Positions 9,901 through 21,900 of a stretch of 64,000 nt of DNA are shown piece after piece (positions within the stretch are counted from its first letter, which is position 1; each line of letters starts with the position of its first letter). The notes under the pieces were generated by a model, which was not told the DNA's origin, did not search any database, and saw only the letters and a list, made by a program, of their open reading frames with translations. This DNA is from Rallus limicola. Taxonomy: Eukaryota; Chordata; Aves; Gruiformes; Rallidae. The position numbers were made by a program, and so were the translations under genes. The stretch is from the NCBI GenBank assembly GCA_022605955.1, contig JAKCOZ010000041.1, forward strand, positions 1,820,001-1,884,000. The letters are read 5' to 3'.

Positions 9901-12900
9901 CGTGCGGGTGGAGTGACCGTGCCGGCCTGCCCGGGGCCCGGGCCGTGGCAAGGCAGGGGTGAGTGGCTGTGGCCCGGCCAGCCAAACCTGCCGGGAGCGG
10001 GGAGCCTGGCAGGCGGGGAGGAAATGCCAGCGTAATTAAAGGGACAAGAGAGACTTGGAGTCAGCAGCTGGTTGCAGCACAGACACGTCAGCGAAACCCG
10101 ACCTGGCATTGCAAAACCGGGCCGGGCCTGGCCCTGCTGCTCCCCACTGCCCACCCGGGATGCTCCGCACGGCTGGAGGTCTGGCACGGTGGCACTGGCA
10201 CGGTGGGATGCCTGGCACAGTGGTGGCACTGCAGGCATGCCTGGCACCTTGTTGTCTGGGGCTTTGCCTGTCAGCCAGCACCCTCGGGCTGCAGGGGCCA
10301 CCTTGAGGGCTGGCAGGGCTGTGAGGGGTGCTGGGTCCCCATGTCCTGCTTTGGCAGGGGGGTTGGAACCGATGATCTCTTGAGGTCCCTTCCAACAATT
10401 CTGTGATACTGCCCACCCCCCCCCCCCCCCCCGCCCCAAAAAGTGCTTCACAAGAGCTGTGTTGTTTTCCGGTTCTGCTCGGTCCCCATGCCAGGCACCA
10501 ATGACTTGGCTGTGCTGTGGGTGTGATGGACCTGGCAGCAGTGACAGGGGTGGGGGGCTGAGCTGGGGGTGCTGGGCAGAGCACTTGCTGACAGTGACCC
10601 ACTGAATATGGTGCAGCTCTTCCCTGGTGTCGGGGTGCTGACTGCATGGGGGGGGGGGTGCTTTCGGCATGGGTCACGGCAGGGCAGGGCCAGTCGGGCC
10701 AAGTGACTCAGGCAGCTGCGGTGACCCTGCCCAGCAGTGTGGGTGCACCCCACCCTCGGGTGCACCCCACCCGGGTAAAAGGCAAGGACGGAGCCGTGTT
10801 AACCCTGCCTGGCTGTGGGTGAGCATAGGGATGCACCGTGGGGAGAACACGGCATGGATCCAGTCCCTCCCATAGCTGCCGGGGTGGGATGTGGTGTCCC
10901 TGCACTGGACGGGGCCCCCCACAGCGAAGGGGTGGCTGGGGCAGCCGGCACGTGCTGCTGCCGGCCCCGCCAGTGCCCCACACACGGCGGGGGCCCCTTG
11001 GAGCCGCAGGAGGCGTTTGCCTCGAGCCACGGGGCAGGAGGCTTGACAACGGGGCTGGCAGGGCACCCCTATCTCTGGCAGCCTGGAGGGGTTTGCCTCT
11101 TTCCTGCCTGGGGTGGCGGGTCCTGCTGGCACCCCTTTGTCCCTGCTCACTGGGAGAGGCACTGAAAGGGCCAAAAAGTGGGGCTGAGAGCCAAGCCAGC
11201 TGCCTCCAGAGCCAGGACATCAGCTGGTGCAGCTGCAGGGGGCTGGGGCAGGGTGAGGAGCCTTGCTCACCCCAAGAGTGTTCTCCCCTCCCTCCCTATT
11301 CCAGAGGGTGCCAGCTGGGAGGGGAGAAGCAAGGAGACCCGTTGCCCCTTTGGGAGGGGAGTTCTGTGGGAACACCGCTGGCTCTGAAGGGGCGCAAGGG
11401 CACTCACAGGGCAGGGGAGCACCCAGCTCCTTCGGCTCTGCAGCCTCTCGCTGGGCCTTCCCACAGTGGGGGCCACCCAGGGTGCCCCCATGTCTGAGGG
11501 GCGTTGCTGCTGCCAGTGATGGGGGCAGGAGCAGACCCCATGGGTGCAGCTGCCGGCAGAGCGGCACAAACAAAGGGTTAAGCTGAGCGCGGTGTGCCGG
11601 GAAAGCCAGCCGGGCTCCCGCCCCCTCCCCTGGCTCCCAGGCCCAGGCTCTCACTCCACATCCCCCGTGTTTGATTTGCACCCTGCCGAGAGCAGCCGGG
11701 GGGGCGGGGGGGGGGGGGGGGGGGTAGGGGCCCTTGCCCTGCTGCCTACACAGCGCTGGGGGTGGTGTGGTGGTGGAGGAGAATCGTGGGCACGGTGCCT
11801 GTCGGGGACTTCCCTGCTCCCTCCATGGTCCCTTTGGGGCTGGGGGGGTCCCAGGCCAGGCACAGGGAGTTGCCTTTACACCCCAGGAGCAGCATAGGGG
11901 TAGCAGGGGAGTGGTACAAGGCATCTTTGGCCCTGCTGGGCCAAGGTGCCGCCCCTCCCCGTGGCACCCGACCCCTAACCTTGGCTGGGTTTCTCTCTCT
12001 CTCCTGCAGAGCTGCCACCATGAACCAGCTGATACTTTGCACGCTGCTTCTCTTGCCCCCCTGGGAGCTGGCTGGGGCATGTCCCACAGGCTGCCAGTGT
12101 CAAGACCCCAAGACCATCCTGTGCGCAGCCAGACGGGGCCAGACCGTGCCGCAGGGGCTACCCCCCAGCACCCTCTCCCTCTATGTCTTTGAGAACGGCA
12201 TCACGATGCTCAATGAGGACAGCTTTGTGGGCTTGTCTGCCCTCCAGCTCTTGGACCTCTCACAAAACAAGATCACCAGCATCCAGAAAAACATTTTCCA
12301 GCCCCTGACAGAGCTTGTCAACTTGGACCTGTCCTCAAACCAGCTGCAGGAGATCACCAATGAGACCTTCCATGGGCTGAGGCTGCTAGAGCGACTCTAC
12401 CTGCAGAAGAACAGGATCCAACACATCCACGCTGCTGCCTTTGACACGCTGGAGAACCTACTGGAGCTGAAGCTGCAGAACAACCAGCTCTGGGCCGTGC
12501 CACCCCTTGACCTGCCCAACCTCCTGCTGCTAGACATCAGCTGGAACAAGATCCCCACCATCGCACCGGGGGCCTTCCATGCTGTCAACATAGAGTCCCT
12601 GAAGATTGCGGGGCTGGGCTTGACAAACTTAAATGAGGAGCTCTTCCAGGCCCAGAATAACCTCCACGAGCTGGACATCTCTGACAACCTGCTGGAGCGT
12701 GTCCCGGCGGTGCTGCAGCGCCTGGGCAGCCTCACCAAGCTGAGCCTGGCTGGCAACGCCCGCATTTCCCAGCTGCCAGTGGAGCACTTCCGCAACCTTC
12801 ACAACCTCCAGGAGCTGGACATCAGCAACCTCAACATCAACACCATCCCTCGGGATTTCTCCGGCTTCTTCCCCAGGCTGAGGGCCGTGACGGCTGCCGG

Positions 12901-15900
12901 CAACCCCTTCAACTGCATCTGCCAGATGAGCTGGCTGGTGGCGTGGGTGAACGTCAGCAGCATGGTCCTGCGGCGGCCCGAGGAGACACGCTGCCACTTC
13001 CCCCCTAAAAACTCTGGCAAGCTCCTCCACCACCTGCAGTATGCCGACTTTGGCTGCCCCACTACCACCACCACCACCCCTACCACGCCACGCACCACCA
13101 CGCTGCCACCGCCGCCTGTGCCGCTCCCCACCGGCAGCCGCCCGGCGCCACAGCCCAGCACTGCTGCTCCCACCTTGGGGGCTAGGGCCCCTCAAGACAG
13201 CTCCACGCTAGCACCCTTCAGCGGCCCCCTGGCCCCCACCAGCCCCCCACCGCCTGTCTGTCCCCCTCGCACGTGTCTGAATGGCGGCACGTGCCGCCTG
13301 GGTGCCCAAAACCACCTGGAGTGCCTCTGCCCAGCGGGCTTCACCGGGGCGTACTGTCAGGCGGAGGTGAGGGGGACGACACCGGCACCAGCTACACCTG
13401 CACCGCCACCCAGCCGGCGGATCAGCATCACGCAGGTCAGCAGCACGTCCCTCAGAGTGGACTTGCAGAACTACATCCAGTCCAGAGCGCAGCTGAAGGG
13501 CATCCGCTTGAGCTACCGAAACCTCTCTGGGCCTGACAAGCGGCTGGTGATGCTGCGCCTGCCGGCTTCGCTCTCTGAGTACACAGTGCGGGCGCTGAAA
13601 CCCAACTGCACCTACCGCATCTGCATCGGGCCCTTGGGGGAGAAGGTGTCCAAGGAGGAGCACTGTGCTGAGGCGCAGACCTTGCCAGCAAGCCACCAGC
13701 AGCACTCCCCTGTCACCCAGAGCAAGGACAGCAACCTCACCCTCATGATCGTCCCCGCGCTGGCTGCCGTGCTGCTGCTGGTGGTGGTGGTGACTGCCGG
13801 CACGTACTACTGCCGGCACCGCCGGGCGAAGGCGCATGCTGGCCCCGGTGTGGATGCCAGCCCGCTGGAGCTGGAAGGGGTAAAAGCCTGCCTGGAGAAC
13901 GGGGATTTGAGCAGCCATGGCTGCAAAGTGCCAGAGGCTGCCATGCTTTCCGGTGGCTCCGAGTGTGAGGTCCCGCTCATGCAGTCGCACTACCCCAGCA
14001 ACAACAACACCCCGGGGCTCAAACCCTCTTATTTCTGAGCCAGGCAGGACAGGGCTGTGGGCAAGGGGAGCCCCGGGACACATGAGGGTCGAGCTCCAGC
14101 AGCGGCAGTGCTGCGTCCCCGCGCGGAGAGGCGCAGCGAGGAGAAACCCCAAACCCTGAACGTGCAGTTCCCGCGGGGCTGCCACCCGTCGGGAGGAGAC
14201 GCTGGTTTTGCCACTCTGTGCCTTGGTGTCTGTGACTCTACATAGAACATGGGTAGTGGAACAGAGCACAGAGGGGTTGGGGCTTTTAAGCAGGGGGTTG
14301 GATGGGCTTTTCCTTTTTAGCTCAAGCTGCCGGTGACTTGGCTAAGGGATGTCCACGTGCTGGTAACAAGGGTCCTTTAGCAGGGCACAGCCCGTCACTC
14401 TCCACTCCCTGGAAGCTGATGTGAGCATTGAGGCCTGGCCGAGGTGCTGGGACCCTCGGGACCCCCAGGCTGAAGGAAGCGCCGTGCAGGCGAACCGGGA
14501 ATTGAAGCTTTAAGAACTCTGAGAGAATATTTATACAAGGTTATTTCCCATTTCTTCTGGGAAAACAATTTTTTTTTTTTTCTAGTACAGGTTTGTGTAT
14601 GTCCCTTTTGTAAAGCAGACCAGGAGGGTGTCTTTTTGTAAAAAAAAAAAACCCCAAAAATTAAAATCCCAACAGTGAAGACCTAAGTGCAGCCCTGAGC
14701 GTGTTGGGGGGGTGTTGCCCTCCTTGCCCGGCACGTGGGCAGCATGGTGTGTCCCCCATGAGGGAGCGGTGAGGTCAGCCATCTCCTCCCGCTGCTGTTG
14801 GCAAGCATGGGGATGAGTCAGGGCTGTGGAGGGGGTGGTAGGGAGGCTTCACCCCCACAGCGCTGCCCCTGCCCCCCTTCCTCCAGCCGCGGGTGCTGGG
14901 GTGGTGTTCCTGAAACGGAGGCTGTGGGGTTCGAGTCAGCCCCTGCCCTGCACATCATCCAGCCTTACTTCATCCCTCACTGCCTGCCAGCTGGCTCTGG
15001 GGCCGGCCACGGGACAAACAGCCCAGCCCCACCTCTGTAACCTCCTGATGTCACCCCCACCGGCACAGTGACCCCCAAAGTGCTGGGGACAAGTGTCAGC
15101 CTGCTTGGTGTGTCCCCCCCAAATGGGGGCTGCAGCCAGGGCTGAGGCTCTGGGCCCCTGCAGTGAGGCCCCCGCCGCCTGGCCCCAGGAACAGCCGGTT
15201 TCGTGCGCTGGTCCCGGCAGGGAGGGCTGGAAGCCGGCGCTCGGCAGGTTCCCGCTGCCAAGTGGTTTCTGCTCCAACCCTCTGGTTTTAATAGTTTTCC
15301 AATCCTTTATCTTTCGGGCTGGAATTTTCCAGGTTGGGGCCCTGCCCGCCGAGGTATGTTTGATTTGGAGAGAATGAGCAAGAGCGGGATGAAGCGCCGT
15401 GGCTGCCGCCGGTGCAGTTGAGGGTCACCGCCATGCCGCGCCAGGGCCGGCTGCTCTTCGGGAGACATGGCTCTGCTGCGGGGTATGGCCCTGACCCTGC
15501 AAGCGCCCTGGTCCCGCTCGCCTGGGGGTGGCTCTGGATGCAATTAGGGGTGCAGGGCGGTGGTGGGGGCTGTCTGGCGGGGCTCTCCTGGCTCCCAGGT
15601 GGGCTTCCGGCAGGGCTGGCTCCCATTAGGGCCGGCGCAGCGGCAGGAGGGGCCCCTCGCCGGCGCGGGCGGGTCGGTGCGACGGCCACGCTCGCCTGCT
15701 CAAAAGGCCCATTGTGGTCCTCTCCCCACAGATTTTTCAAATTAACATCCCAAATTCCTCTGAAAATTGCTGCTGTGTAAATATTTTCACTGTGAGCTTT
15801 GTGTATTTTCCAGCCCCGCGAGGAGGAGAGAAGAAACGTCCCCGGCGGAGCTGCGGCCTCGTGCTGGGTGCCTCTGGGCTGCTGCTGTCCCAGCCCCCCA

Positions 15901-18900
15901 CCCCGAGCCTGGCCTGGTGTGGGGTCAGCTCCTGCACGGCCCTTCACCGTCACTGGGCTGTGAGGGAGTGGTGGCTGGGACCTTGAAGGAGATCTACAAA
16001 CCCCTTCCCTCCCAAGCCCTCACTCTTCCTCCTGCTGCTCAGCTTCGTGATGTGCCTACCCCTAACAAAGCTCTTCCCCACTTGCACTTAGCTGCAGGTT
16101 TGTGGGGCCACCCCTTACATGCCAGGGGGGTACCGGGGTTCCCCACGACACCTTGGCAGGTCCCATTGCTCCCAGGGGACTTTCAGCAGCTCCGAAGTGA
16201 CCGCATCTACACTGGGGTTGCCATGCTGGCTGCCCCGGTGTGGCAGGAGCAAGTGGGGGGCTCAGCTTTGGCAGGTGCAGCCGTTGGGAAGCCCCGAGCC
16301 AAGGTTTTCCTGGTGGTTTAGGAGAGCCAGATGCCAGCCAGGACTTGGGAAGAGGCCAGAGCAGCAGCACACGGTGGGCTTGGCCTTGTGCAGAGGGGTA
16401 TGGGGTTGCTGCGGGCAGGGCAGAGCTCAGCGCCCCATGGGGCTCAGACATCCCCTGACACCCACATCTTACCCAAGGTGGCTCGGCAGGAGCCTGGTAG
16501 TGCCCCAAACACCCCTTTCAGCCCCTGAGCCCCTGCAGTGTCCCAAACACAGGCACAAAAGTCCCCCTGGCCACTGCCAGCCCTGACGCACGCCAGGAAC
16601 GGCTCCGAGCGGCACATTGTGCGGTACAGCTCATTCCTCAGAGCTGAATCAGCGCCGGGGAAGGATTGCAAAACCCCCTGAAACCAACCCAAAAAAATCC
16701 CTCTCCCTCTGCAACCCAGTGGGGCTGGTAAGCGAGAGCCCCAGCCAGAAGCCACCATCAGGACTGGGGGGGTCGGCCGGGAGCCACAATGGGAGGAGCT
16801 GCTGGCTTCACAGGGCACATCCTGCTGCCCCCAGCACTGGCACATCCTGGCACAGGCAATGTCCTGTCTGCACCCAGCTGGCTACTGACCTGGGGGTCTC
16901 TACAGGAGCAGCCCCGGGTCCCCTGGGTTCCCCAGGTCCCTTCAGGCAGAGCAGTGCCCCAGCACGGGACATGTTGTGGGGTGCTGAGGGTCCCCACTCT
17001 CCTGCAGCAAGGGCAGGCGTGTGCCCATCCCACCGCCCCACACGCTGCCACAAAGCGTTGGCTGCCAGGAAGAGCTTGTGGAAAGGCTGAAATCCCGATG
17101 GCTTCCAGGAACGCTGGGGAGGCTGGGGCTGGGGAGCGCCGGTCAGCCGCGGAGGCGGCGGTAGGCTGAGGCTGTCGCCCATCTGGGAGTGATTTCGGCA
17201 CTGCTGCTGCTCGCTGCCTTCCCGCCCCAGCGGCCCCACTCCCGGCACAGGGCTATTTTTACCCGGTGTAATTACCAGGCAGGCGGCGGGGCTGGGCAGC
17301 TGCCCCCAGCGTTAACCCCTTTGTGTGACCACCCAGCAGCATCCTGCCCCATGGGAATGGGTCCCACTGGGGTGGCAGCTGATGGCGTGGCCTCTGCCCC
17401 CACCTCACGTCTGAGGTTGGTGGCCAAGGGCAGGGGTAGCAGGGAAAGCCCCTTCCCTGCTGATGGCAAGGAGAAGGCGAGGGCAGGGGGCTGCTGGGGG
17501 AGGGGGCTGCTCAGGTCTCTGCCACCGAGACCTGACCGCTGGGGTGGGTGTTGTCAGAGCCTCCCCAGACACCCTGCACAACCCTAAAGGCTGCTGAGTC
17601 CTAGGAAAAGGCAGTGTGCAGGGTGTCAGGGAGGGAGGAATGGGAGCAGAATGGGCCATCAAGGTCCCCTTACAGCTGGGGACTGGGGAGAGGTGGCAAG
17701 GTGACAGTGGGGACACACACAACAGCAGGGTCACACGTCTTGGTGCACACTGCCCAGCCCCTACCCCCCTACATCCTCCCCCCATCCTGCTCCAGTGCCG
17801 GGGTAGCCAAAAAGTCCCAAATCCCTCCACAAACATCATGCTGTGTCAGCTCCCTGCTTGCAGGCATGTCCCAGCTCCGGCACCGCCCAGCTCTGGTGAA
17901 CTTTGCACCGTGAGGGGCAGTGGGGATCCAGCCATTCCCATCTCTCAGCCCCCCACCACTCTCCTGCGCCGCGGGGGTCTGCCTGGTGCCAGCACACACC
18001 ACGGGGACACGGCGCCCTGGGACCTCCGCAGACCTGGTCACTTTAGCCCTACTGAGCCAGCCGCGGCGTGGGCAGGAGGTGGTGTGCCCAGTGAGCAGGT
18101 ACCCCCAAGCCTCCCTGGGGACACTTTGGGAGCCGCTGTTCTGTCCAGCCCCAGCGCGGCAATGGCACCACCCCTGGGCTGTGCTGCGCCAGGCGCCGGG
18201 CATGCGGCAGTGGGGTCTGGTCGCTGACCCTGAGTTGCAGCCAGTAACCCACCCTACCGGTGCTGGTTACAATTTAGGGCAACAATAACCCATTGAGGCC
18301 CCTTCCTGGCTCCTGCCCTGCTGCTCCTTGATCCAATTAACGAGGACCCGGGGTGGGGATGATGATGACGACAACACAACCCGAGTCAGAGGCAGCGGCG
18401 GGTACCTGAAGGTGCTGAGGGCCACAGCACAGAGAGGGGACAGGGCCACACACACCTCCCTCCGTTGGCTCTGTCTGACATTGGGGCACTGGGGTGTGTG
18501 TGGGGGTGTCAGCTCCTGAGCATGGCCCTGGCACAGACACAGTGCTTTGGAAGTGGGGTTTATGCAGTTGCAAAGATCTCACCCACTGAGCATTTAGGCT
18601 GGGGGACTCCCTAACCAGCACTTTCTGATGGGGGGGTAAATGGTACCCCCCCACTCTCAGCCCTCTTCCCCTACGGATGCGCAGCCATCCTGGTGGGGCT
18701 TGGTGTGGTTGTGGGCATTGGAGTGGGCACGCTGGGGGGTCCCCCACCTTGGGGCACACCATGGCCCCCGCCTGAGGTGCCATCCAGGATGCGTGGGGCT
18801 GGCTCGGTGGGCACAGGCCCCACGGCAGGGCGTGGTGGGGACGCGGTGGGGACGCAGGCTCCCTTTCCTGCCGTCAGTAATGAATGGTATGAGTTTCCTG

Positions 18901-21900
18901 CCCGCCCACTGATTGCTTCCTCAAAGAGCCTCAATGAGCTGCTGCTGCTGCTGCACCCGGCGCCCTGTGTGCCTCATGGCACGGCCGACACTGCTGCGCT
19001 GCCGAATGGCCCTTGATGCCCTGTGCTGGGCACCCACGGCCACGCTGGAACTGGCACCCAGCCCCAAGGGTGCTCCACTGCCACCCCTGGGGTGCTGCAT
19101 CGTTGTCCCTGGAGCAGCAGCACCCAGCACTCCCGCACCAAGCGCAACTGTTGCCTGCAGCTCCCCCATTTGGGTGCTGCCTCCCAGACGGGTCCCTGTG
19201 ACCCCCAAACATGCCATGCCCTGCCCTAGGCCACAGCTTCAAGGGTGCTGAGCATCACGCCCCACCGGCCCCTGATTGGAATGGCTCTGCAAGAGCCAGA
19301 GCATGGCCCCTGCTTGGCACCTCCACTGGTGCCAAGCCCAAACCCCCCCCCGTCATTTGTCAGCCCCACGAGTTTTACAGGCAGGATGGAAGCACGGCCA
19401 GCCCTGGTGCAGCTGCCTAAAACAAGCACCTCCTGCTCCGTGGTGACTCCCCAGCATGGGGAGGTGGGGGGGGGGGTGGGGGGGGCGTGTGTGTGTCCCA
19501 CTCACCCTCCCCATCCCCATCCTCTGTCCATATCGCCCCGCCACGCAGCCACAGCCCGGCAGAGCCCCGGCTCGACGCACAGGCAGCGCCCGCCAGCCAC
19601 ATTCCTGGCGGCCGATAAACCCAGCAGCCAAAATAACTCCAGCCTGCGCAGAGGGGGCCGAGCCCAGCCTGGCGTCTGCATCCAATTTAGCCGGGCTGCC
19701 TTGCCCCGGCCCAGCGCCGGCAGGGAGGCCTGGGCCTGTGGGGTGTGAGAAGCAGCAGGATTTGGGGTCAGTGCCACAGGATTCTCCATTAACAGAAAGA
19801 AAGGACACCAAAGCATCCCCCTGCAGCACGCTCTGTCCCCAGACTCCCCCAGGAGTGTTAACTCTGGGCACTAATGATGTCTGGTCACCGAGGTAGGACA
19901 TGGCAACCTTGGGGCTGCCGTTGCTTGTTGTGCTGTCAGGGCTGGGGAGCAGGAGCCACTGTGGCAGCTCATCTGGCTCCTTGTTGCAGGCCTTGTACAA
20001 GAACCTGGTGCCCACTGATCACCCAGCCTGTCTGGCATCCTGGCCTGCCACAGGCCAAGCCCAGTGTGTGGCTTTGCTCTCCTGTGCTTTGCCAAGCAGT
20101 TCCAGGGAGCAGCCTGGCATGGAGCGTGCCCAAACCCCCACGGCCCCGGTGGGGTGAATCACACAGAATCACAGAATCACAGAATCTTAGGGGTTGGAAG
20201 GGACCTCAGGAGATCATCGGGTCCAACCCCCCTGCCAAAGCAGCTCCCTATCTCATACTACATAGATAGGCGTCCAGACGAGACTTGAATATCTCCAGAG
20301 AAGGAGCCTCCACCACCTCCCTGGGCAGCCTATTCCACTGCTCCCTCACCCTCACTGTGAAAAAGTTCTTCCGCATGTTGGTGCGGAACTTCCTATGCTC
20401 TAGCTTAAAGCCATTGCCCCTAGTCCTGTCCCCACAGACCACTGAAAAGGGGCTGTCCAATTCCCCCTGCAACCCATGTCTAAGATATTTATAGACATTA
20501 ATTAGGTCCCCCCTAAGTCTTCTTTTCTCCAGGCTGAACAGATCCAGCTCACTCAGCCTTTCCTCGTAGGGTAGATGTTCCAGGCCCCTAATCAACTTTG
20601 TCGCCCTTCTCTGGACTCTCTCCAGAAGGTCCCTGTCTTTTTTATACCAGGGGGCCCAGAACTGGACACAGTACTCCAGGTGGGGCCTGGAGTACTTGGC
20701 ACTGCCAAGTCCTCGCCTGCACCGTGACACTGGGCCAGCTCACCAGGCAGTGTGGGAGGGGCTGGGCTGGGTCACTGCGGTGGAGCCCTGCAGACAGGAG
20801 ACGGCTCCACATGCCTGGACACCCCTTACAGCTCCTCTGCCACCTCCCCAGGGGATGCTTTGGGGATGCCTTGGGATGCCTCCCCAAAGGATGGCCCTGA
20901 TGCCGGTCTGGCCACGACTGGCCAGGCAGCTGCTGTGGCACCATGGCACAAAGCACTGAGGCCCCACCGTGAGCAGGGGGTTGGGGAGGAGCTGCTCCAG
21001 CGTGTGGCAGCGCCAAAGGGATTCGCTTGCCCACAGCACCTTGTCGTGCCCCAGTTCACGCACCCACCTGGCTGGCAGCCACCTCAGACACCGCTGGAGT
21101 GTCCCCAGCAGAGCCACCACCACCCACTGCAGCACCGCAGAGCACCCATCCCACCCCATTCCCAGTGCTGCCACCAGCCCCCCATCCCACCTGAATGGTG
21201 CCAGGGACGCAGCCATGCTGTCCCCAGCCTTGTCCCTAGCTTTGTGTGCAGTGCTGCCGTGCTTCCCATGGTGGCCACACCACACCACACCACATCCCCA
21301 CTGCCTTCCCCCCCCCCCAGCGAGTCCCCATCCCTACCTGGGCGAGGTGTCCAGCGCCATGGTGAGCATCGCTCCGTTGAAACGCCGCGTGTCCCACAGC
21401 TTCACCTCCCGCTCCCGCATCTGCAGGGGCACGGACACAGTGTTGGTGGGCACTGGGAACATCCAGCTGGCCCTGTGACACCGCCTCCCTCACCAGCAAG
21501 CCTCCCTCTGTCCCCAGCAAGGGCCAGGACACCTTCGAGGGGACCGTCAGCTTTCATGGGGCACAAACCACCCAAAAATCACACGGGGCTCTGTCAATGA
21601 CCACAGCAAGGAACAAGGTTGGTGCATCCCGGTAGCATCAAGGCCACCTTCCCTGTGAGGACTGTACCTGGCTGAACCCAACGGAGATGAGGCAGTCGCT
21701 GGAGCCCATCCAGAGCAGCCGGGAGTCCTTGTTGTTCTCATGTCCTGGGACACTCTGCAAGGCACAGAGGACACAGCCGTCAGACAGCCGTCAGTAGCAC
21801 TGCCAGCTGTGCCCAGCACACCGTGCAGGGTGTGTGTGTCACCAGTGGGGCTGTGACCCACCCTGGGGCCGAGCACGTGGAGCTGAGCGATGGCTCCCGA

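Larger units (their letters stand above)
7185..12009 (+). other. VASN intron 1 (also within CORO7 intron 9)
   Basis: A 4.8-kb GC-rich intron. Apart from a short CR1 3' end at 10340 and homopolymer G/C tracts (7319, 8951, 10415, 11697), I see only a few AT-rich islands that stand out from the background: about 8855-8875 (AACTTTAATTAAATTGGG), about 9592-9625 and about 10030-10040. These could be conserved regulatory elements. No coding exon is supported. Confidence 0.6.
14690..21337 (-). other. CORO7 intron 9, segment downstream of VASN
   Basis: 6.6 kb without a supportable exon. It contains the AT-rich islands at 15266-15335 and 15725-15812, a G-rich simple stretch near 19456-19490 and the long CR1 at 20157-20691. 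The remainder is GC-rich intronic sequence. Confidence 0.6.

Noticed and set aside
11762..12019. N-terminal extension of the VASN frame
   Set aside because: The extension lies upstream of a strong 3' splice site (12009) and encodes no signal peptide. The ATG at 12020 gives the correct signal sequence and the family length.
20248..20730. 160-codon minus-strand frame as a host gene
   Set aside because: It is the CR1 ORF2 C-terminus, bounded by CR1 3' sequence. The same applies to frames at 34077-34595, 45488-46132 and 47074-47346.
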